NCBI GenBank assembly: GCA_913058555.1
Contig: CAJXRJ010000060.1
Span: 1-17,653 of the forward strand
Source: an uncultured bacterium
GTDB taxonomy: Bacteria; Planctomycetota; UBA1135; GCA-002686595
Length of the DNA: 17,653 nucleotides
Direction: 5' to 3'
In this document: piece after piece, positions 7,703 through 14,027 of the stretch
Numbering within the stretch: the first letter of the stretch is position 1
How the letters are laid out: each line of letters opens with the position of its first letter
Position numbers and translations under genes: made by a program
Notes under the pieces: generated by a model
The model's input: only the letters and a program-made list of their open reading frames with translations
Told to the model about the DNA's origin: nothing
Database searches by the model: none

Positions 7703-8193
7703 TGGTGAACAGCCGTCCAGACCAGCCGTGGCACCCTCTCTGGATTCGTAACGACACTGAGCTCGGTACCGAGACGTGCGTGGCGAGTCCGAACTCCACG
7801 GGGAGTCCCGCCGCGGCGTCGGCCACGGGGACCCGGGCGGCCAGCTTCAACCGCCTTCAGCTTCGCGCATCGGGATGGCCCCCGGCGTCGGCGGTCATGT
7901 GGCTGACGGCCCTTGGGCCCAGGGCTCCATTGCAGCCGCCGGGTAGTGACGGATTCCTTTGCCTTGGCAACGCCCTTGGCCGCTTCAACCGTGCCGGTGA
8001 GATCCTCCTCTCCGATGCCTCAGGACTGGCCGTGTTGTCGCCGGATCTAAGCGACCTGCCGGATCCCACCCAGACGAGCGTCGCGGTCATGCCACCGGAG
8101 ACGCGTCACTTTCAGGCTTGGTTCCGCGATACGACGAGCGGCGGCGGCGCAACGAGCAACTTCACGCCCGCCATCTCCGTTCCGTTTCGCTAG
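7669..8193 (+). pseudogene. FG-GAP/VCBS repeat protein, C-terminal part with uncharacterised terminal module
   Basis: This is the continuation of the split gene in the shifted frame, open from 7591; coding similarity resumes by 7669 with the calcium-loop motif LDIDGDRDLDLMVN. The ATG at 7702 is an internal Met of that motif region and a poor start. After about 25 residues the propeller gives way to a module of about 130 residues: it starts CVASPNSTG, contains DGFLCLGNALGRF, and ends ETRHFQAWFRD, SNFTPAISVPF. I recall similar C-terminal modules at the end of many exported proteins in some Planctomycetota, where they may act as a sorting or anchoring domain, but I cannot check this here. Two Cys (in CVASP and LCLG) could form a disulfide. 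Confidence 0.7.
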
Positions 8194-8498
8194 CCGACGG
8201 GGTCGGTCGCCGGGCGGGTGAGCCCATTCCTGGCTCGGGGCACCCATGACCCCCGGGGTGGTCGTGCTGCGCTTGCGGGACGCGCCACGGGGACAATCCG
8301 CCTTCCCCAGCGTTGGTTCCGGGGGCCGCACGGGCCCCTGCGGTGACGCCCCTACGTCCATTCCTGCGGCTCTGGCGCCGTCGCCGCTTGGGAGGACTTG
8401 CGGGATTCGGAGGCTTGGCTTCAGATGGGTTGTTCTCTCCTGCCGTGCGCTCTGGTCCAACGGAGCGCGCTCTTCGATGCAACCTCGCCAGAGCTCGT
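8194..8498 (+). other. Non-coding gap before the sulfatase gene
   Basis: I see no supported gene in these 305 bases. An open frame from 8313 runs into the sulfatase, but its first 62 codons look like low-complexity Arg/Gly/Leu sequence and not a conserved domain. The region is very GC-rich, with short stems such as GAGCC/GGCTC and GGGGCC/GGGCCCC around 8220-8240 and 8315-8340. I found no clear promoter. Confidence 0.4.
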
Positions 8499-9845
8499 AT
8501 GCACCGATCCATCTCCTCCTTCGGTCTCGCGGCCTTTGGCTCCTTCATGCCAGGGTGGCTCCCGCCGTCGAGCCAAGTCGCTCCCGCGGCGGCCCCAATG
8601 GTCGCTCCGCCATCGGCCTCCCACCGTTTGTCGGCGCAGGTGGGTCAGTTGGATCCCGTCGTCGAGCGCCTGCTCGTGGTGGACATCGACGACGTCGGGA
8701 TCGACGTCTTGAACGCAGCGCACACTCCGACGCTGGACAGGCTCACCGCGGAAGGGAGGACGTTCCTGCAGTTCCACGCCACAGGCCTCTGTTCGCCCAC
8801 CAGAACGCAGATGCATCTCGGGTGTCATGGGAGCTATCCCGGGGTGCACTGCCTGACGTGGATCTCGAGGCTTGATCCTTACGGTGTGCCATCCACCGTG
8901 GTTCGGCCCCTGGGCAGCGTGGTTTCCGCTGCGGGCCTTACGACAGCGAAGGTGGGGAAGTGGCACCTTGGCCCGTCCAACGACCTGAATCACCCCGCGT
9001 CCTTTGGGTGGCAGGACTACCGGGGCCTGCTGTTCAATCCAGACCCAGGACCCTTCGCCTACTACCGGTATCGGAAGTTCATCAACGGGTCTCCGCTCGA
9101 CGTCGACGGTCGTTACTTGACCACGGATCAGACGAACGACGGCGTCGCGGCCCTGCGTGCTCGGAACGACTTGGTTTCCGTGAGCTACCACGCGATCCAT
9201 CGCCCATATCACGTGCCCCCTGCGGCGTTGACGACGATTCAGAATCCCACCACGGATGTCGAGAAGGCCATGGCCTCCCTCGAAGCACTCGACCACGAGC
9301 TTGGGCGGCTTCTGGGCGCGGCCGCCGAGGAGGGGTACACGACCCTTGTGTTTAGCGACAACGGCAGCGTGGGGCCGTTGCGGGGCCGGAAGAACTCGAC
9401 CCACCAGCGGGGCATTCGCACCCGGCTCTGGGCCGTCGGGCCAGGGGTCGTCCCTGGTCGCGACGACTCCCTGGTCTCCGCCGTCGACCTCTACGCGACG
9501 GTCCTCGAACTGCTCGGCGTGGCGCGACTGAGCGGCGACGGTCCTGACTCGATTTCTTTTGCACCACAGATGCAAGGGGGCGCCGGCTCCAGGACGGCCA
9601 TCTACTCCGAGCTTGGCCCGCGCAATGGATTTGACGCGCGCCTGGATCCAGACCATTGGGATCGGATCGCGCGGGGTGATCGCTACAAGTTCGTCGTGTC
9701 ACGGCCTGGCGTGGGCACCGCGTTCTTTGACCTCCAGCAGGACCCTGAGGAGCAGAACAACCTGATCAACGGACCGCTGGACCAAGCGCAGCGGGAGGAG
9801 CTGGCTCGCCTATCGCAGGTCGTCAGGTCGAAGGTCATGCGCTGA
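8499..9845 (+). CDS. Sulfatase (formylglycine type)
   Basis: This 448-residue predicted exported type I sulfatase would hydrolyse sulfate esters, probably on a sulfated glycan. The ATG at 8499 gives a hydrophobic N-terminus (SISSFGLAAFGSFMPGWLPP). An earlier in-frame start at 8313 adds only Arg-rich sequence. Active-site features: the Asp pair in VDIDDVGID (about 62-65), the formylglycine motif LCSPTR with Cys98 (CxPxR), KVGKWHLG (151-158, catalytic Lys/His), HAIHRPYHVP (231-240), and FSDNG (285-289) for the metal site. The position after the core motif reads QMHLG where many sulfatases have a TG ending. The C-terminus FFDLQQDPEEQNNL is the typical sulfatase end. Cys98 needs a formylglycine-generating enzyme or anSME, and none is in this window. 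The substrate cannot be read from sequence. The upstream FG-GAP gene and the DUF1501 operon suggest a shared exported function. Confidence 0.9.
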   Translation: MHRSISSFGLAAFGSFMPGWLPPSSQVAPAAAPMVAPPSASHRLSAQVGQLDPVVERLLVVDIDDVGIDVLNAAHTPTLDRLTAEGRTFLQFHATGLCSPTRTQMHLGCHGSYPGVHCLTWISRLDPYGVPSTVVRPLGSVVSAAGLTTAKVGKWHLGPSNDLNHPASFGWQDYRGLLFNPDPGPFAYYRYRKFINGSPLDVDGRYLTTDQTNDGVAALRARNDLVSVSYHAIHRPYHVPPAALTTIQNPTTDVEKAMASLEALDHELGRLLGAAAEEGYTTLVFSDNGSVGPLRGRKNSTHQRGIRTRLWAVGPGVVPGRDDSLVSAVDLYATVLELLGVARLSGDGPDSISFAPQMQGGAGSRTAIYSELGPRNGFDARLDPDHWDRIARGDRYKFVVSRPGVGTAFFDLQQDPEEQNNLINGPLDQAQREELARLSQVVRSKVMR

Positions 9846-9956
9846 CGGGGGGCATGGGAGCGGCGTGCGCGGTGCGGCCATCGGCTTCGTGGGTCCGGCT
9901 CCTTTTCGGTCCAGCGACCCCGTGGGTGCGGGACGAAACCCTGGACCGCCCCGGGG

Positions 9957-9997
9957 GCCCAGCCGTCCGTTCAGCCCGGGGCAGCGGGCGGCTGGGC
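9957..9997 (+). promoter_or_regulatory. 14-bp hairpin in the leader of the ABC-F gene
   Basis: GCCCAGCCGTCCGT (9957-9970) pairs with GCGGGCGGCTGGGC (9984-9997), with two G-U pairs and a 13-nt loop. It lies 112 nt after the sulfatase stop and 98 nt before the ABC-F start. It could end sulfatase transcription (no T-run follows) or act in the 5' leader of the ABC-F gene. The rest of 9846-10095 shows nothing else I can name. Confidence 0.5.
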
Positions 9998-10095
9998 GCT
10001 CTTGCCGTCCCGGACTCGGCCCATTCCGGGCACGAATTCTGACTGGGCGCCAAACAGGGGTTGCCCGGCCCAAGACGACTCACGAGCATGTGCGC

Positions 10096-11718
10096 GTGAT
10101 CGCCCTCAGCAATGTGTCTAAGTCCTTCGGCCGCCAGGCCCTCATCACCGACGGATCCCTCCAGCTTGACCCGGGGGACCGGGTCGGTCTCGTGGGGCCG
10201 AACGGCGCCGGTAAGTCGACCCTCTTCCGCATGATCGTGGGGGAGGAGAAGCCGGACACCGGGACGGTGACGGTGCCGAAGAAGATCTCGATCGGCTACT
10301 TCCGGCAGGATGCGGCCGACGGGGGCGAACGATCGGTCCTCGACGAGGCCATCGCGGGCAGCGGGCGCCTCGGCGAGCTGCACCACGAGGTGGCCGAGCT
10401 CGAGCAGGCCATGGCTGACCCAGAGCAAGCCGACCGCATGGACGAGATCCTCGAGCGCTTCGGGGAGGTCCAGGGGGAATACGCGCAGATGGGCGGCTAC
10501 GAGCTGGAGGCCCTCGCGCGGGAGGTGCTCGCTGGGCTCGGGTTCGCGGACGACCAGGTGGAGGGGGCCATGTCGGCCCTATCCGGCGGCTGGCGCATGC
10601 GGGTTTCCATCGCGCGGGTGCTCATCGGGCGGCCCCAGGTGCTGCTTCTGGACGAGCCGACGAACCACCTCGACATCGAGTCGATCCTGTGGCTCGAGGG
10701 CTTCCTCTCGAACATGAACGCGACGCTGCTCATGACCTGCCACGACCGGGACTTCATGAACCGGGTGGTGGGACGCATCATCGAGATCGATGGTGGCGAG
10801 CTCGTCAGCTACTCAGGGGACTACGACTTCTACGACCAAGAGCGCGAGCTGCGAGCCAAGCACCAGGTGGCAGCGTTCGCGAAGCAGAAGGCGATGCTCA
10901 AGAAGGAGGAGCGCTTCATCGAGCGCTTCGAGAAGAACGCCGCGAAGGCTAGCCAGGTGCAGTCGCGCGTGAAGAAGCTCGACAAGATCGATCGCCTCGA
11001 CCCACCAAAGCGCCGGGAACTCGTCCCGTTCAAGTTGAAGCCGGCCCCACGGTCCGGCAACGACGTAGCGACCCTCCGGGGCATCAAGAAAAGCTACGGC
11101 GACCGAACGATTTACGACGGGCTCGACTTCGAGATCAAGCGGGGCGAACGCTGGTGTGTGATGGGCATCAACGGCGCCGGCAAGTCGACGCTGCTGAAGC
11201 TATTGGCCGGCGTGATCCAACCGGACGGCGGTGAGCTGAAGCTCGGCGCCGCCCTGAAGATGGGCTACTTCGCCCAGTCGGCCCTCGAGGTGCTCGACCC
11301 TTCATTGTCCGTCTGGGACCAGATCGATGGCGAGTTCCCAGGCGCCACCACGCCGTCGAAGCGCAACCTTCTTGGGTGCTTCGACTTCCCAGGGGACGAC
11401 ATCGAGAAGCCAATCTCGGTCCTTTCGGGCGGCGAGAAATCACGGCTCGTCCTCGCGCAGATGTTGTACGACCCGCCCAACTTCCTTGTGCTCGACGAGC
11501 CCACGAACCACCTCGACCTGATGACGAAGGAGATGCTCGTGCAGACCCTCTCGAAGTTCGAGGGGACCATGATCTTCGTGAGCCACGACCGGACGTTCCT
11601 GCGCGGGCTCGCGACGAAGGTCCTGGATCTCACCGGAGGCAAGCCGGCGGTCTATCCCGGGCCCTACACCGAATGGGTCGAGCGCGTCGGCGCCGAGGCC
11701 CCAGGGGTCCACGCCTGA
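10096..11718 (+). CDS. ABC-F family ATPase (ribosome-associated)
   Basis: This 540-residue ABC-F protein has two ATPase domains and no membrane segment. It is expected to act on ribosomes in translation control or antibiotic protection and not in transport. The GTG at 10096 gives MIALSNVSKSFG, the usual start; a GTG at 10090 adds only two residues, and the frame open back to 9865 is Pro/Arg-rich filler. Domain 1: Walker A GPNGAGKST (34-42), signature LSGGW (162-166), Walker B LLLDEPTNHLD (about 183-193), and CHDRDF at the H-loop. The linker (about 245-315) is Lys/Arg-rich and coiled-coil-like (EERFIERFEKNAAKASQVQSR). Domain 2: GINGAGKST (357-365), LSGGEKSR (443-450), LDEPTNHLD, and SHDRTF. 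The length fits housekeeping ABC-F types. I cannot assign it to EttA, YbiT, YheS or a resistance subgroup. Confidence 0.93.
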   Translation: MIALSNVSKSFGRQALITDGSLQLDPGDRVGLVGPNGAGKSTLFRMIVGEEKPDTGTVTVPKKISIGYFRQDAADGGERSVLDEAIAGSGRLGELHHEVAELEQAMADPEQADRMDEILERFGEVQGEYAQMGGYELEALAREVLAGLGFADDQVEGAMSALSGGWRMRVSIARVLIGRPQVLLLDEPTNHLDIESILWLEGFLSNMNATLLMTCHDRDFMNRVVGRIIEIDGGELVSYSGDYDFYDQERELRAKHQVAAFAKQKAMLKKEERFIERFEKNAAKASQVQSRVKKLDKIDRLDPPKRRELVPFKLKPAPRSGNDVATLRGIKKSYGDRTIYDGLDFEIKRGERWCVMGINGAGKSTLLKLLAGVIQPDGGELKLGAALKMGYFAQSALEVLDPSLSVWDQIDGEFPGATTPSKRNLLGCFDFPGDDIEKPISVLSGGEKSRLVLAQMLYDPPNFLVLDEPTNHLDLMTKEMLVQTLSKFEGTMIFVSHDRTFLRGLATKVLDLTGGKPAVYPGPYTEWVERVGAEAPGVHA

Positions 11719-11727
11719 GGGAGCGCT

Positions 11728-11744
11728 GATCGCGCCCCGTGATC
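11728..11744. terminator. Short stem between the convergent ABC-F and helicase genes
   Basis: GATCGCG (11728-11734) pairs with CGTGATC (11738-11744), with one G-U and a CCC loop. It sits in the 35-nt gap between the ABC-F stop and the helicase stop, so it might serve both strands. It has no T-run on either side, so the evidence is positional. Confidence 0.35.
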
Positions 11745-11753
11745 GACCCGGCC

Positions 11754-14000
11754 TCAACGGAGGCGGCGCAAGCTGGTGTAGGCGAGGAAGAGCTCCTGCG
11801 CGCCGAAGGTGTCAAAGGCGATCAGGATGCGGGCGTCCGCGTCACGGCTCAGGAAGCCGACGACGGTGCCCTGGCCGTAGTGGGAGTGCTCGACGCGGTC
11901 GCCTTGGCTGAATCCGGTGTCGGAGGTCTTCTTGAGCGTGGCGAGCACGTCGAGCTGATCGGGGTCGAGGCGGGTGACCAGGTCAGCCGGCAGTTCCTCC
12001 AGGAACCGTGAGGGGGCCTCGGGTCGCTTGATTCCTGAGACGTGACGGGTGTGGGACCAGGTCAGGATCAACTGGTTCCGGGCACGGGTCATCGCAACGA
12101 AAAAGAGCCGACGTTCCTCCTCCAGGCCCTCCGTCGATTCACCCGGATGCCCCCCCTGTTCTTCGTCCACGTCCGATGGAAAGGGAGCGCGGGCTCCGTC
12201 CCATAGGGCTCGGCCATGGGGCAGGAGGCCCTCCTCGAGTCCGGCCACGAAGACCACGTCGAACTCGGTTCCCTTCGCGGCATGGATGGTCGAGAGCGTG
12301 AGCGCGGGCGCGCGGGGAGCCCCGTCGTCCCCTTCGGCGGGCGGTTCGTCCCGGCGCGTGATGAGCGCGATCTCCGAAAGGAACCCGGCTATGCCGTCGC
12401 CTGGGTACCTGCGGTGAAAGCTGACGGCGTGCTGCTGCAGGGCTTCGAGGTGATCGCGCCGGTCCCCCGAGCCTTCGGTGGAGGGCATGGCGTCGAGCCA
12501 TGGGGTCTCGAGCAGAGCCTCGATGACCCGGTCTAGGGCCACGTGCGCGGGCTCGGCGGATAGGGGAACCAGGGACTCCAGGAAGGCGCCCAGCTCCAGC
12601 AGGCCCGTTTGTGTACGGGCTTGGAAGCGCGCGCAAAAGCGGCTGGACTGGATCGCCGCCGGGAACGTGACTTGATCCTTCCAGAAGACGCCCCCGTTCA
12701 TTTCATCCACGGCCTCCTGGAGGAGCTTCTTGTGGACCGGGCCCACGCCGCGCTTGGGGGCCTCGATGGCGCGCCAGAAGGCGTCTTGGTCCCGGGGGTT
12801 GTGAATAAGCCGCAGGTAAGCGAGGACGTCCTGGATCTCGCGGCGTTCGAAGAACGGCACGCCGCCGTGCACGCGGTAGGGGACCTTGTCCTTCGTGAAA
12901 CACGCTTCCAATAGGCGCATTTGCGCCCCCGTTCGAACGAGAACGGCGATCTCATCCCACGGCATTCCGTCGGCCTTGAGGTTGCGCGCGATGGCGGAGA
13001 TCGCCCGGGCCTCCGCGAAGGCTGAGTCGGCGGATAGGGACAGGACCGATTCGCCTCGGTCGCGTGCTGCCTCGAGGCGCCGCGGAAGGCGCTCCTCGTT
13101 GAATCCGATGAGTGCGTCGGACGCCTCGACGATCACGGCGCTCGAGCGATAGTTTCGGTTGAGGTGGTATTGCGCTGTGTCCGAGAAGCGGTCGTCGAAC
13201 GCGTGCAGTCCACGGCTGTCCGCACCGCGCCAGGCGTAGATGGATTGATCGGGATCGCCGACCGCGAACAGCGTCATGGCGGTGCCCGTGAGCGCCCTGA
13301 GGATCTCCCACTGGATCGGCGACGTGTCCTGTGCTTCGTCCACGAGGACGTGGGTGAAGCCTGACTGGGCGCGATCACGGACCGCGGGGATGTAGCGCAG
13401 GGCCTGGAGGGTGCGGATGAGGAGCGTGTCGAAGTCCAGGGCCCCCGACGCGCGCAACTTCGTTTCGTACGCCGCCTTCAGGGGGATAAGGTCACCGAGG
13501 GCCGGGCCCTGGTCACCGAGCGCCTCCGCGAGGCGCACCCGCTGGATGCGGTCGAGCGTGTCCCCCGCCGGGTAGTGCTTGAGGTCAAAGTCGTGGTCCT
13601 TCAGGACAGCGCGCATGAGTCGCCGTTGGGACGCGCTTCCGAGAAGGGAGAACTTCGTGGGCAGCTCCGGAATGTGGCGCTCTTCGCGCTTCAGAAACCT
13701 CAGGCAGAAGCCGTGGAAGGTCCCCACGAAGGGCTCGGCGTGACCTCTCCCAGAATCGCTTACGGGACCGCTGTGACGGGGGCGGAGCCCAAGGCGCTCA
13801 CGGAGCTCGGCGGCCGCGCGATTGGTGAACGTCAGCGCGAGGATCGACTCCGGTGCAGCGCCCTTCTCTTCGATGAGCCAGCGCAGTCGCTCGCCCAAGA
13901 CGCGGGTCTTGCCGGAGCCCGGACCCGCCACCACAAGGACATGGCCCTCTTGGGTTTGAATCGCGGCCCTTTGGGCCGCGTCCTCGGCGTGCGCTTCCAC
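11754..14000 (-). CDS. uvrD: UvrD/PcrA-type superfamily 1 DNA helicase
   Basis: This 748-residue ATP-dependent 3'-5' helicase acts in DNA repair and replication restart. SF1A motifs appear in order: Q-like EDAAQRAAIQ (N-terminus), motif I AGPGSGKT (25-32), Ia LTFTNRAAAELRERL, FVGTFHGFCLRFL, motif II LVDEAQDTSP (DEAQD 221-225), III GDPDQSIYAWRGA (248-260), IV NRNYRSS (281-287), V LSTIHAAKGTEFDVVF (about 569-584), and VI RRLFFVAMTRARNQLIL (630-646). The C-terminus has a PcrA-like small domain, GDRVEHSHYGQGTVVGF (about 700-716). The start is GTG at 14000, with no SD. The protein is somewhat longer at motif V-VI than its core needs, with an acidic insert (DVDEEQGGHPGESTEG) at about 611-625. It follows the sugar dehydrogenase gene by 27 nt on the same strand. 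Whether it is UvrD or PcrA cannot be decided here. Confidence 0.93.
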   Translation of the reverse strand: MEAHAEDAAQRAAIQTQEGHVLVVAGPGSGKTRVLGERLRWLIEEKGAAPESILALTFTNRAAAELRERLGLRPRHSGPVSDSGRGHAEPFVGTFHGFCLRFLKREERHIPELPTKFSLLGSASQRRLMRAVLKDHDFDLKHYPAGDTLDRIQRVRLAEALGDQGPALGDLIPLKAAYETKLRASGALDFDTLLIRTLQALRYIPAVRDRAQSGFTHVLVDEAQDTSPIQWEILRALTGTAMTLFAVGDPDQSIYAWRGADSRGLHAFDDRFSDTAQYHLNRNYRSSAVIVEASDALIGFNEERLPRRLEAARDRGESVLSLSADSAFAEARAISAIARNLKADGMPWDEIAVLVRTGAQMRLLEACFTKDKVPYRVHGGVPFFERREIQDVLAYLRLIHNPRDQDAFWRAIEAPKRGVGPVHKKLLQEAVDEMNGGVFWKDQVTFPAAIQSSRFCARFQARTQTGLLELGAFLESLVPLSAEPAHVALDRVIEALLETPWLDAMPSTEGSGDRRDHLEALQQHAVSFHRRYPGDGIAGFLSEIALITRRDEPPAEGDDGAPRAPALTLSTIHAAKGTEFDVVFVAGLEEGLLPHGRALWDGARAPFPSDVDEEQGGHPGESTEGLEEERRLFFVAMTRARNQLILTWSHTRHVSGIKRPEAPSRFLEELPADLVTRLDPDQLDVLATLKKTSDTGFSQGDRVEHSHYGQGTVVGFLSRDADARILIAFDTFGAQELFLAYTSLRRLR

Positions 14001-14007
14001 GCGGGCG

Positions 14008-14015
14008 ATTATGCC
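14008..14015 (-). promoter_or_regulatory. Possible -10 element of the helicase gene
   Basis: On the minus strand the sequence reads GGCATAAT immediately followed by seven bases and then the GTG start at 14000. A CATAAT -10 at this distance would place transcription at or next to the start codon, so the mRNA could be leaderless. No -35 hexamer of TTGACA type is seen 16-18 nt upstream. Confidence 0.35.
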
Positions 14016-14027
14016 ACAGGGGGAGTG

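Noticed and set aside
8313..8498. A longer sulfatase start at 8313
   Set aside because: The extra 62 residues are Arg-rich and not signal-peptide-like, while ATG 8499 gives a plausible signal segment.
9865..10095. An N-terminal extension of the ABC-F protein (617-residue frame)
   Set aside because: The added 77 residues are Pro/Arg/Gly-rich filler with no family match, and GTG 10096 gives the normal ABC-F N-terminus.
11721..11732. The 12-mer GAGCGCTGATCG occurs just after both the ABC-F and rplT stop codons
   Set aside because: In 17.6 kb several 12-mer matches are expected by chance, and the surrounding bases differ.
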